Shown: one piece after another, positions 10,866-21,099 of the stretch | How the letters are laid out: each line of letters begins with the position of its first letter | How positions within the stretch are numbered: position 1 is the first letter of the stretch | Source of the DNA: Selaginella moellendorffii | Taxonomy: Eukaryota > Streptophyta > Lycopodiopsida > Selaginellales > Selaginellaceae | Length of the DNA stretch: 64,000 bases | Assembly (NCBI RefSeq): GCF_000143415.4 | Contig: NW_003314331.1 | Coordinates: forward strand, 262,836-326,835 | Direction of reading: 5' to 3' | Program-made: the position numbers and the translations under genes | The notes under the pieces: generated by a model | What the model was told of the DNA's origin: nothing | The model's database searches: none | Seen by the model: only the letters and a program-made list of their open reading frames with translations

Positions 10866-11013
10866 ACACAGGTATCTGGCTATTGGTTTCTAGCATCCAG
10901 ATGATTTTTTAATTTTTCTTGCAGAGATATTGACGTAGAGCTGGTGCTTGTCGAGGGATAAGTCAAGCGATCTTGCTGCATTGAAGGAACTTGAAACGTT
11001 GCAGGTTGTTTAG
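10703..11013 (+). repeat. Tandem duplication of intron 4 plus terminal exon of the exonuclease gene
   Basis: Unit 1 (about 10700-10865) and unit 2 (about 10868-11013) each begin with CAGGTAxCTGGCTATT, run through a T-rich intron to TTGCAGAGATATT, and continue with an exon-like stretch ending in TGCAG then a short tail. Unit 2 has lost 11-12 nt in the GAGCTACCAGTTGAG area and lacks the CAGTGGCTCGAGAAA part. It could be used as an alternative terminal exon or be dead. Confidence 0.75.
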
Positions 11014-11107
11014 CAGCGGTGAACTGATCAGGCTCGAGGTATGAAAAATTTGAGCTCGCTTTATCGTTTCTTACTACGGCCTTCGTAGAATCCATAATCT
11101 GTCCTTG

Positions 11108-13588
11108 ATGGAAACGAAGGTTGGTCCACTTCTGCAGAAACCTCAGGGTCTTTCAGATGAGGATGCTCTTGCAGTGTACAGACGAATGCAACGTCAGGGA
11201 TTGAAACCAGCCATTGGCATTGTTGTTGGCGCTCTCAAGGTATGTAGAAGCATGAGAGATCTACAACTAGGCAGGAGAATTCACAGGGATGTTTCCGAGA
11301 CAGGTGACTTCTCAAACATTATCGTCGCCAACATCCTGCTTGATCTGTACGCGAAATGCGGAAGCATGATAGATGCCCGTGCAGCATTTAACAGCATGCC
11401 GCATCGCGATGTTGTCTCCTGGAATTCGATCATACAGGGATATGCACATAGTGGAAACGGTGACATGGCTCTACAGTTGTTTGCTCGTATGGAAGACGAA
11501 GGGTACAAACCGGATCGAGTATCAGTTCTTGGTGCTCTCAAGGCTTGTTCCAGCTTGATAGAGAAGGATTCCGGGCAGGCTTTGGATGGTCGACGGGTGG
11601 TATTCTTAGAGAGGAGCAGGGAGATTCACAGGAAAGCAGTAAAACTTGGCATAGACTCGGATCTCTTCGTCGCGAGCACGTTGATTGATCTTTACGCAAA
11701 ATGTGGGAGCTTGACAGAGGCTCGTCGAGTTTTCGAAGGAATGAGCCATCGTAGTGTGGTGACATGGAACTGCATGATTCTCGGGTATGCCGGCAGCGGC
11801 GAGGGTGGTGAAGCTCTCGATATCTATGCTCGAATGCGTCGTGGAGACACTCCACCGGATGCTTTAACTTTCATCGCAGCACTGAAAGCTTGTTGCTGTC
11901 TCGCAGACGAGGAACTTGGGACAGTTGTTCATGGTGAAGAAGAAACGCAAGTCTTGAAGATTCAGAGCTTGGAAAAAGGAAGGGCCGTTCACTTGGAAGC
12001 TGGTGAGCACTCGTCAAACATCTTAGTGACCAACACACTCGTGGAGTTCTATGCCAAGTGTGGGAGCATGGTGGAGTCTCGCAGTTTGTTCGACAGTATT
12101 GAACGTCCAGACGTGGTTTCTTGGAACTGCCTCACTCTTGGTTATGCTCAGAACGGCAAAGGCGAGCAAGCTCTTGAGATATTCTTTAGCATGGATGAGA
12201 ATGGTTGCGCTCCAGATCGTGTCACAGTTCTTGCTGCACTAAAGGCCTGCGTCACCTTGGCTGAGAAGGAACAGGGCCAGATTGTCGACGGAGGCGTCGT
12301 TAAGCTTCGGGCTTTGGAGAGAGGCAAGGCCGTGCATGCTCGAGCTCTCGCTTTTGTGGACGGAGAAGACCTCTCTGTTCATAATGCTCTCGTTGACATG
12401 TACGCCAAGTGTGGAAGCATGGTGGATGCTTGGCTGGTTTTCGAAGATATGGTGGTGCGAGATGTGATATCTTGGACGGGGATAATCCTGGGGTATGCTT
12501 GCGGCGGCCAGCACAAGCTCGTCTTACAATCGTTTGAAAGCATGCAAGAGGAAGGTGTTAAGGGAGATCACGTCACTGCTACTACTGCATTTAAGGCTGT
12601 TGCGACTCTAGCGGAGAAAGAAGACGGCAAGCTTGTGAAGAAATGGTTGGAAAAAGGCAGAGCTCTCCACTTGCAAGTCGCAGGGATTTGCGAACTGGAT
12701 GTCTACTTTGCTAGTGTCCTGGTGGATATGTATACGAAGTGTCGAAGCATGGAGGATGCTCGGGGAGTCTTCGACAGCCTCAAAGGTCGGGACCTTGTTC
12801 TTTGGAACTCCATGATCTTGGGATACAGTCAGTGTGGAGAACCCGAGCTCGCTCAGGAGTTTTACACTCGGTTGCTGCAAGAGAAAAGCTTGGAACCGGA
12901 TGGGGTGACTTACGTTGCTGTTCTCAAAGCCTGCGCCAGCCTTGCAGCACTGGACTTCGGGCAGCAGATTCACGTCCAAGCTTGCAGCGCTGGACTGGAT
13001 ACAGAGCCATCGGTGGGAAGCTCTCTCGTTAGCTTCTATGGGAGGTGTGGAAGCATGACCGAAGCCGAGGAGGCGTTTGAGGCAATCGCGGACAAGACGG
13101 TGGTGGCATGGAGTGCTCTCATGGCGGGATACAGCAGCCAGGGCGACAGCCTGCGGGTCTTTGAGCTCTTCGAGGCCATGAAGCGTGAACGAGTGCGTCC
13201 AGACGGCGTCACCTTTGTCTCGGTGCTCACGGCATGCAGCCACGCCGGGCTGGTTGACAAGGGACGTGAGTTCTTCGAGGCCATGAGCAGCGAGTATGGA
13301 GTGGCTCCAAACGTCCAGCACTACACTTGCTTGGTGGATCTTCTGTGCCGGGCAAATCGGCTAGACGAAGCGCTCAAGACCGTGGAGGCGATGCCTTGCA
13401 AGGCGGACGCAGTGCTGTGGACGGCGCTGTTAAGTTCATGCCTCAAGTGGAGAGATGTGGAGCTTGGCAGGATGGCTTTCCAGTCGGTTCTCAAGCTCGA
13501 CGATGGAACAGGCTCCGCGTACTCTCTCATGTCCAACATCTATGCGCGAGGTGAGTCGGATTTACAGCTCCAAGACAAAGCTCCATAG
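11108..13588 (+). CDS. PLS-class pentatricopeptide-repeat protein
   Basis: 826 aa from ATG 11108 to the TAG at 13586-13588 if unspliced. Repeats contain LLDLYAKCGSM, DVVSWNSIIQGYAHSG, LVEFYAKCGSM, LVDMYAKCGSM, DVISWTGIILGYA and end with the E-type region LSSCLKWRDVELGRMAFQSVLKLD...SAYSLMSNIYARG. A perfect GTGAGT donor starts at 13551 just after NIYAR. A branch-point-like TAACTAAC at 13711 and the acceptor at 13736-13738 define a likely intron; the spliced frame meets TGA two codons later, so the protein would stop at about 815 aa. Inter-helix insertions like those of the gene at 6826-8944 are present (for example KEQGQIVDGGVVKLR). No DYW deaminase-like domain. Likely an organelle RNA-processing or editing specificity factor. 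Confidence 0.8.
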   Translation: METKVGPLLQKPQGLSDEDALAVYRRMQRQGLKPAIGIVVGALKVCRSMRDLQLGRRIHRDVSETGDFSNIIVANILLDLYAKCGSMIDARAAFNSMPHRDVVSWNSIIQGYAHSGNGDMALQLFARMEDEGYKPDRVSVLGALKACSSLIEKDSGQALDGRRVVFLERSREIHRKAVKLGIDSDLFVASTLIDLYAKCGSLTEARRVFEGMSHRSVVTWNCMILGYAGSGEGGEALDIYARMRRGDTPPDALTFIAALKACCCLADEELGTVVHGEEETQVLKIQSLEKGRAVHLEAGEHSSNILVTNTLVEFYAKCGSMVESRSLFDSIERPDVVSWNCLTLGYAQNGKGEQALEIFFSMDENGCAPDRVTVLAALKACVTLAEKEQGQIVDGGVVKLRALERGKAVHARALAFVDGEDLSVHNALVDMYAKCGSMVDAWLVFEDMVVRDVISWTGIILGYACGGQHKLVLQSFESMQEEGVKGDHVTATTAFKAVATLAEKEDGKLVKKWLEKGRALHLQVAGICELDVYFASVLVDMYTKCRSMEDARGVFDSLKGRDLVLWNSMILGYSQCGEPELAQEFYTRLLQEKSLEPDGVTYVAVLKACASLAALDFGQQIHVQACSAGLDTEPSVGSSLVSFYGRCGSMTEAEEAFEAIADKTVVAWSALMAGYSSQGDSLRVFELFEAMKRERVRPDGVTFVSVLTACSHAGLVDKGREFFEAMSSEYGVAPNVQHYTCLVDLLCRANRLDEALKTVEAMPCKADAVLWTALLSSCLKWRDVELGRMAFQSVLKLDDGTGSAYSLMSNIYARGESDLQLQDKAP

Positions 13589-13759
13589 TCATGGGAAACA
13601 GTCATGGGAACGATTTAATGCTCGACTGACTGACGCTACTGTTGGAGAGAAACGACATGTTTTACTTCACTTCCATCTCAGGTTGCGTTGTTGTCTTTCT
13701 TTCTTATCAGTAACTAACAAAGATTTCCCTTCTGGCAGGCTGAGCTTTCTCCGCTGTTA

Positions 13760-15745
13760 AGTCGGACACTTTCGGCTGCTGGCAATTCCTGAAACGTCGG
13801 GTCACGGTATTCGATAGGCGCTGGTATATCCCGCACAAAGGTGATCCTCTTCATTTTTTACGTTGTTGCTCCTTCACACAAGTCGCCCTCACCCTCCAGG
13901 AACAAAAACAAGGTGAGACCCCGTTTTGACCCGCATTTTAAAACCGTAACGATGGCAACATCTCCTTGAATGGATAGACACCAGCACAGCAGCAGCCATC
14001 CATGGTGAGCACTCTTCTTTTCTCTTTCACTTTTCACGTTTTTTTCTCTTCTTATGCTGCTGGCCCGTGCATGCTTGCTCGACTACCTTGCACTTACGCT
14101 AGGCTTTTTTGCTTTTGTAGAGGCGGGGAGCTTGCGGTGCCTCCCAACCACCAGCGTTTCGAGGTTAGTTTTTGTGTCGAGAACGTGGGCTCGTAAGCTC
14201 TCGCGTTTGTTTAGTTCTCGCAGCCAGCGTAGTTTTTACAGTCTTCCTGGATGCTCCAGGACAAAACTAAGCTTTTCTGGGTCCATGCAGAGCAGCGTTT
14301 CTGTCTCGTTATAGTCTTTTTATTCTCCTCCTCGTGATTACATCCATCATTGTTTTTGAGCTCCACTTGCCACCCGCTTATGAGTTCCACTGAGATCACC
14401 ATCTAAACTTCCTTTGTTTTTCTTCTTTTAACAGGCAGGCATGGGAACTCGAGAGAAACGAACAGAACACAAGCGAAGAACAAGGCTAAAACAAGGAGAG
14501 GTATGTACTCCTATGCCTAATCCTACAGCAAAGCATGGAAGTTTCTGGTCCCATTGGCACCCCATGTTCGTCATTTTCTCGCTCAACATGCCTTTGTCAA
14601 TGAGCGTGACCTTCCAGCTCCAGCCAGCAAAAGTGCCAAGAGCGAAGAGCCTTAAGCTGTGACCATGCATTTGTCACTTAGAGCCAGGAACGCTCGTGAG
14701 CCCTCTCATTTTTCTTCTGTCTTGCTTGGCTTGCATACCTCTGTGTGTCGAATGAGCTTCCCTTATCCTTGCGAGTGAATTCTCGAAGTGGCTGTCAAAA
14801 AGCTCTAAAGAGCTGATCCGATCAATCTCCAAGCATGTTGTGGTGGTTTTTTGTAGAAATTGTGTGACTTGGCTCTGTTTAATCCATGAATTTGCATCTT
14901 ACACGGCAGGAAGGAGAGCGCTTGAACGTGGATGATGGTGTGCCTTAGATCAACGTAGCTAGTGGAAGCAAGCAAGTTTAAAAAATGGAAGAACGAGGTA
15001 AAAACATTGACAGCGAATGAATGAAACGATGAAAGCGTTTTGATCCTGTGATTTCTCCAGGTTTGCGGACATGGTGAAAAGCTCGCTCGCGGTGGTGTAG
15101 TAATTTTTGGGCGCAACAAGGACATCGATGTTGTTTGTGTTGGAAATGTGGTATGGTTTCTCTTTGCTTTTAGTTCTTAGGACTTTCCCCTTGAAATGGT
15201 TGTTTAAGTTGGTATAGTTTTTTCGTTTCTTCAGAGGGCCCGGGAGATGTCTTACATCCGTCCACAGTGCGATTCATGCACCAGCAGTGGGCTCGAAAAA
15301 GGAAGGCATTCACCAATTTGGAAGGAGCTCGCTCGAGCTTGATCAAGCTTCCAAGCGTGAAGAAGCTTTTCCTTCCATCCATCAGACTTTAAAGTATCTC
15401 CGTGATCCGTGATCCTCGGTCCTCGGAGGAACACTTCCTCTCAAAAGTAAAAATGCCTCTTTTGGGAGATTCTCCATGACACGATCGATGTGGGCTCCCG
15501 GCAGGAGCGCCGCCGCGCGGATCAATCCATGTGGGCAGTCGCCTCCGCGGCCCGGATTTAGTGGGTCGATCGCGGATTCGGGAATCCGCCACGAAAATCC
15601 AGGGTGGTCGTCTCCATCGTCGCGGTGAATGCCCAATGTGGGTGACGAGAGGAGCAAGATCAAAGAGGTAAGAAGAAGAATCGATTCATTTGAGTGGGAA
15701 GCTAGGGAGAGAAGAGTATTTGGGGATGAATTGGCTTAAGAAGCG
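13760..15745. other. Intergenic stretch without a recognised gene
   Basis: Only short frames occur, including 14441-14662 on plus (basic start, MGTREKRTEHKRRTR) and 15382-15663 on minus. None shows a family motif or exon chain. A candidate GT donor at 14500 after LKQGE is the only splice-like sign. Some of this may be transcribed 3' sequence of the PPR gene. Confidence 0.4.
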
Positions 15746-15749
15746 AGGA

Positions 15750-16392
15750 ATCATATTGTTACTTTTAGATCTAAAGAGTTATAAATTTCAATACCCATCT
15801 GGTATATATGAAACAAGTAAAGATAAGTTTAGCAGCTTGTGTTGGTGCACAATCTGACTATAAATTTAATAAACACTTCTTTTGCATAATCCATTTTCAG
15901 TGTGATTGTTTTGTTTGCAAGATTGTGGCCTTTTTCATGCCTTTCTATTGTTGGTAATTCCTTTGAAGCACTATGGAAAGCAAGGGTGCGTTAACTATGG
16001 CTATAAGCTATATATGTAATTTATTTATATAATGGTATTTCTTATGATAAAGATTTATCAAGTTTTTTTAATTTCCTGTATAACTTTAATTTGCTATCTT
16101 TGATTCGTAATCTGTTGATCAGAACTTGATTAAGGTTGCAAGCTGATGCAGTGGCTATGGAATAGTTAGTGCACCCTAGTGCTTCAAAGGAATTACTAAC
16201 AATAGAAATGTATGAAAGGCCACAATCTTGCAATGCAAAACAAACAAAACAATCAAAACAATCACACTGAAAATGGATTGTGCAAAATCTTTGCTAAACC
16301 TATCTTTATTTGTTTCATATATACCAGATGGGTATTGAAATCTATACTAAAAATCCAACTCTTTAGATCTAAAAGTAACAATATGATTCCTC
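15750..16392. repeat. Imperfect inverted repeat with 0.2-kb spacer at the edge of duplication copy B
   Basis: The left arm (about 15750-15972) read on the minus strand matches the right arm (about 16169-16392), with short indels. Both contain GTGCTTCAAAGGAATTA, GGCCACAATCTTG, AATCACACTGAAAATGGATT and CATATATACCAGATGGG. The arms carry the 3' end of the retropepsin gene, so the left arm encodes on the plus strand the C-terminal FQYPSGIYETSK. The left arm keeps a piece also present in copy A (around 50-110) that the right arm has lost, so the arms are separate copies. Confidence 0.75.
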
Positions 16393-16399
16393 TAGTCAA

Positions 16400-17060
16400 T
16401 TATTGCTGAATGCTTCTTAAGCCAATTCATCCCCAAATACATAGTATCTGAATTCTCTATTATACCATTAAAATCTGTACTTTTTGAAAAGCTTCCCATT
16501 TTATAAAATTCTCAATTCCATAACCATCTTTCATTTGCAGATCTGCAGTTAATCTGTTTGCAAAATACTTGGAATCTTGAACTACTTTAACCCCAAGTTT
16601 CTTGAGAAGTTGAAGTGATATAGCTGACCGTTGATAACCATTATCAAATGCAATTGTGATGTGATAATCACTGTATTCTACATAATAAAAAGTATTACAT
16701 ATATGCTGATTTAGTCTCTTATATTTTTTGGACTTAGATAAGTTGTAATCACCCATGATACCATTAACCTCAAATGTTAGAGTACTTAGAATGCCACTGT
16801 AGTTTAACTCTAAACAGTGTTAATGTATCTAAGGTGAATCCAAAATTATATCGTGATCAAAAATCACTATCAAAGTCTTTATAACTTCACAATCCTCCAT
16901 CATAAACTTGAAATCCTTAACCTGTGAATTACTGTCGACAGTAATATTAAACTCATTCACCAACTTCTGAGAAATAACATCATAATAAACCAGAATCCCA
17001 AACTATATTCAGTTTCCTTTCAAGCCCAGAGTCTCCAGCTAACCTAAAGCTTTTGCCATC
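16400..17060 (-). pseudogene. Tandem-retropepsin gene, copy B, broken
   Basis: Homologous to 67-912. Only 16460-16756 is open, covering the linker and the start of the second domain. That domain's D-N-G is kept (FDNGYQRSAISLQLLKKLGVKV). The first-domain region near 16980-17000 has lost bases around the D-S-G codons, and the start region near 17050 has an indel. The I-L-G stretch around 16840 is out of frame. Confidence 0.65.
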
Positions 17061-17199
17061 AAACCCTAAATTACAAAATCATAGCATCATCCTTTAAAGA
17101 CTCGTCCCTTTTTCTGGACACTTTATATATGTCTATCTCCCTTCGCTGCGAGGATCGAGAAGGACGTCCTCCTCGCTTTTGCTGAGTCTGGGCAGAGTG

Positions 17200-17520
17200 A
17201 ACAAGTCAACAACTTACCCATGGAACTCGACCTTTCCAATAGTTGGTTGTGCTGCTTAAGAAACCACAGTTTCCGCAATGCCCACCAAGGAGCAGTACAT
17301 GCACAGTCGGGCATGAGCTCCAAAAAGTTTCAAGCGCCTCCACGATGATCATTCCGGGATATGCCTTGATCGTGTTCCAAGAAGTAACGTCGCTCAAAGC
17401 CTCCTCGAGTCCACTAGCTTGCCCGCCTATTGGCCACGATTCATGGGCATCGTATACGTCGGGAATAGCCTCTCGTCTGGCCGTGGTTTAAGTAGGCCAG
17501 GCTCTTCGGCATTTTGTCCA
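17200..17520 (-). pseudogene. Unidentified exon-like fragment, copy B
   Basis: Counterpart of 1150-1520. It keeps SDVTSWNTIKAYPGMIIVEALE and the Cys-rich LLGGHCGNCGFL string, which are joined here by a deletion. Not assigned to a family. Confidence 0.3.
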
Positions 17521-17599
17521 GCTAGCAGCCGCTTCCTCACTTGTGACCAGGAGTTTGATCCTTGCGAACTTTGACAGGATCCTCCAAAGCTTCTGAATC

Positions 17600-18665
17600 C
17601 TAACATAGGAAATCTAAAGTGAACACGTAAAAGACTTGAAAACCTGGTCGTGCTTGTCGCATAAATCGTCCTTTTGGAGACCATCGTTCTGTGAGTTGTC
17701 AAGAAAGCTCAGATACTTCCCAAGTTTCTGTTTAGACACTTCATGCTTCTGCTGAAAGTTGTCAAGCGCACCCGGTCACGCTTCATGGCTTCTTTCACAT
17801 TTGCAAGAAAGAGGCGCCTCTCCTTCTCTCCTTCCTTTTCGAGAGACTCCTGCTTCCTGAAATCTCTCTTCATCGTTTCTGGGAGCTGAGAACACGCAAC
17901 CAAATCTACTTCCGACCTAGAAAACTATATCTAAGTGTCACCGTCGTGGTTTTGGGACCTTCCAGCGCTGGTGCTGTCTGATCGTCTTGCTTTGCAGTCG
18001 CTACATTCGTTTCTGCTGAAAGAACCTTGCCATCCTCCAAAGCTTTGTTTCTCATGTTTTGTAGAGCTATCCTGTTCTCTATATTCTCCTGGCATTGAGA
18101 GCATACACAGATATCCAGCAAGCTTCGAAGACGTCCTTCCGCGGCCTAGAAAGAAGAAAGAAAAAAAACCCGATGGTTTAAACTCAAGAAAAAAGGAGCC
18201 TTCCACCAACCTTAGCAGAACCTTCCATGTTCAAACCATTCTCCTCCGAGTTGATGAGCGCCTCAATCTCATTGAGAAGCTTCAACTTCTCACGAGAGCG
18301 CGAAGTCCCACAGTTCCAGCCCCACCATGATCCTTCTTCGAGCCTAGCACCCTGGACCAAGCTGCCTTGTTCGACCAAGGATTCGATAGGAAGCCCTTCC
18401 CATTCACCGACATTGTCCGAAGAGCATTGCTGAGAAAGTTTGGATCGTGCGGCGGCGGCGGCGGGGGCGAGTGATTGAGCTGTCGGAGGGAGACGAGTGA
18501 GGAACGGTGAGAAAGTAAAGGAGGAGGAGGAGTGGCGACATTGATGTCCCTGGAGATCTTCTTGAGCTTGGCGGTGCCGGCGCCAGGCCTCCAGTCCATA
18601 GCCACGCGCGAGAAGGGCCACTGGAAACCCTCTACCGTGAAATTCCGCTTCTTGACAGCTTCCAT
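17600..18665 (-). pseudogene. Unidentified coiled-coil-like gene, copy B (more complete, frameshifted)
   Basis: Starts at an ATG at 18665 with MEAVKKRNFTVEGFQW and a Pro-rich region. The frame then appears to shift to one reading GEWEGLPIESLVEQ and KLKLLNEIEALINSEENG (to about 18210). After a T-rich intron ending in CTAG, an exon at about 17906-18147 reads LLDICVCSQCQENIENRIALQNMRNKALEDG. A charged segment follows with NVKEAMKRDRVRL (about 17760-17830) and KYLSFLDNS. Heptad-like spacing suggests coiled coil. No family recognised. Frame breaks near 18480 and 17750 argue that it is dead or has introns I could not place. Confidence 0.35.
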
Positions 18666-19129
18666 GGCCGGATCATGCTCGCGCTACCCCGAGAGCATAG
18701 CACCGCCGCCACTCCGTTCGCGTGACAATGACTTAGCAGTTAGTCGTTAGGGCTTTGCCGATCCCCTAACGGTTTCCGAATGTAGAAGCCTTCTTCCAGA
18801 TGCGCGATCTGGGCAAATGCTGCTATGCTTCTGGTCCAAAGGATTTCTCACTCATCTCCAGCATTTGATCATACGACTCCTGACATCCTCCATCTCGACA
18901 AGCTGCACATAGACGGTGATAAGATCGTTCCACGCAACTGGATCCAGGGACCAACAGTGATCAAAGAGACATGACCATGATCCAGATGCCCGTTTTAGGC
19001 ATATGCTTGAATCGATTTGGGCGATCGATCGCGGAAAAACATCGTCCAGACTGCTTAGCCGGTGTCCATTATCATCGACGAGAGACCCATTCTCAGCCAG
19101 CAGCAATCACGCCATCACTCATCTTGTTG

Positions 19130-20749
19130 TCTCCTCAAAGTATGCTCCGTAGCACCTGAAACAAGGTATTGCAACAACAAGAAAACAAAAACTTACAGGG
19201 GTAAGAACTGTAAGCTGGTTGGCTGTTGCCAGTCATTAGACGAGAGGTAACAGTTGCTTTGTATCAGAGAGGGCACTGATATAGTCGACACCTTGTAACC
19301 TTCCGACTTGCAAATGAAATTTAGTTTGCATACACACCGTCAGTGGCTTTGAAGAGCAAAGAAACAAGTCACAACCTTGTAAGTTGTCACTAGGAGGAGA
19401 AAAAGTATTAATCCTGCCAAAACTGCTGCTATGAGATAAACAAGATGGTGTTGCAGTACCGGGCAATTTGAAGCGTAGAGATCATTGCAAACGCAAATTA
19501 TCTGTGCCACAAAAGCTGGTCAGGTTCTCTATACGACGCAAGCTTACGGGTCTAGACAGTCGAGAGATGGCAGTCTTCTTTCTTTGAGGTTTGGACATTT
19601 TTATCGTTGTTATCATTTCCAGACACAGCCTTCGCCTCCGCAGTAATCTGTAGAAAGAAAAAAACATTCGATCAAGGTCTAGTAATTTGAATACGTACCA
19701 GATCAACTGAAAAAATCGATTTTCCTCCATGCCGCTGAGCGCTCCATCTATTTCATAAAAAATCTGTCCATTCAGTAAATCTTCCACAGAGCAGTAATTT
19801 TACCAGACAATTCGGCTTAGAATCCCCTGTGACTGTCTCGATTTGAAGAGCATCCAAAGTTTTGGTCCGAAAAGAAGCTGTGCGATCATCACAGACTAGG
19901 AACTTGTGCAAGTGTCGTCTTTCCAAGGCCCGGCGGGCCACGTAAAAGGACCTGCTATAAAGAAGCTATAAAACTGCTGTACATAAATAAGTACCTTTTG
20001 ATCTCTTGCCAGTCACCTGAAGAACTCTTGTTATCACCTGAAGAACTCTTGTGATCGTTGACGCTGTTCCGTTTGTTCTTCGCCTCATATCTTGTTATCA
20101 GCGCTTGTCTTTGAGAACCTCTAAGTGTAGAGTGCCTTTTAACACCGTATATGCAACTGGCTTAAGACCTGCTAATGAAAACGTTACACACAATTTACCT
20201 CTCGATTGATCTGTTCATCGCTTAAAAGCTCGGGAGCGACTTCAGCGAGTATTTATCAACCCACAGCTGGTCAATCCTCTCCGTCGAGACAGCGATGGGA
20301 TCTCTTTCCTTCTCAGTGAGCTCGCAAGCCTTCGAGAAAATCCATGAGAACAAACTGATCAACATTGCAAAGTCGAGTTAAATTTATCAAGCGATCATAC
20401 CTTTTTTTTTATCAGAGAAGTTTCTATCAACTTCTTGCTCCAACCGCGGTTCCGTCAAAAGTTTCTTCGCGACAATTTTCTTCCCCGGCAATCTTCGAGA
20501 ACAATGATACTTTCCTCTACGACGGCAATTGGAGTCTTTTCGCATCGTCGACTCCCCGCACACATCGGGAACCACAAGTTTTCTCTTCACTAGGGGAAAA
20601 GGAAAAACTCCATGAGAACTTTCCTGGGAAAATTTAGGCCAAACCGCGGCATTCTCATCCTCAAACCCTTCCCTGCCCTCCTCAAATCCATCGGAGCACA
20701 GGATCTGATCAAAGAACGCTTCATCCATGAGAAGCGCTTCATCCCCCAT
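19130..20749 (-). pseudogene. CTF18: CTF18-like AAA+ clamp-loader pseudogene, copy B
   Basis: Exon 1 is open from ATG 20749 (MGDEALLMDEAFFDQIL) to a GTATGA donor at about 20401. Then come ACELTEKERDP...LWVDKYSLKS (about 20233-20330), the intact P-loop GPPGLGKTTLA at 19911-19946 in a frame starting VLLR, SFRTKTLDALQIETVTGDSKPNCLV, EIDGALSGMEE (about 19720-19760), KKKTAISRLSRP and IVCVCNDLYA (about 19474-19501). The single-nucleotide loss after KSL that creates a TAA is shared with copy A, so the gene was probably already dead when duplicated. About 30-40 nt between P-loop and DDRTAS are missing in both copies. Confidence 0.75.
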
Positions 20750-20885
20750 GGCCTGATCTTGCCATCCAAAGGTTTTTGGCCCAAATATTCTGTTTAGATG
20801 CTACAGATGTTCCGTTTATTTACAAAAGATTCCGGTTAAGAAAAACAGTACATGCATTCTGGATAAACCCTAAAACCGTGGAGGC

Positions 20886-20890
20886 AAAAA
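20886..20890 (-). terminator. RNA polymerase III terminator of tRNA-Gly
   Basis: Run of five T on the minus strand 6 nt after the discriminator base. Confidence 0.6.
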
Positions 20891-20895
20891 GGAAT

Positions 20896-20967
20896 TGCGT
20901 CAGCCGGGAGTCGAACCCGGGTCTATTGCTTGGAAGGCAATTATCCTAACCGTTGGACTACTGACGC
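20896..20967 (-). tRNA. tRNA-Gly (anticodon UCC)
   Basis: 72-nt cloverleaf on the minus strand. The acceptor stem GCGTCAG pairs with CTGACGC plus discriminator A. The anticodon arm is ATTGC-CTTCCAA-GCAAT with anticodon TCC. The T arm is CCGGG-TTCGACT-CCCGG with the universal TTCGA. The internal promoter boxes are intact. A T5 run follows the 3' end (20886-20890 on plus). There is no intron. It lies in a 0.22-kb insertion at the edge of duplication copy B. Confidence 0.95.
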
Positions 20968-21099
20968 ATTAACAATCTTGCTTAGCTTAAAATGATACTA
21001 AGCTGGAAAACAAAAACGATATGATTATGAAACAAAAGGTCTTAGACAAAAAGGATTGCGTCAAGCGGCATTTGATCATAGTTGTGGCAACGCCAGAAG

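Larger units (their letters stand above)
16170..20850. repeat. Segmental duplication, copy B
   Basis: Direct partner of 1-6560. Identity is high in patches, with many small indels. A separate 14-bp match to copy A, GCATTTGATCATAG, resumes at about 21070 after a 0.22-kb insertion that carries a tRNA gene. Copy B lacks the 2.2 kb found at 2490-4670 in copy A. Confidence 0.8.

Noticed and set aside
12608-13321. 237-aa minus-strand frame
   Set aside because: Antisense shadow of the PPR gene at 11108-13588.
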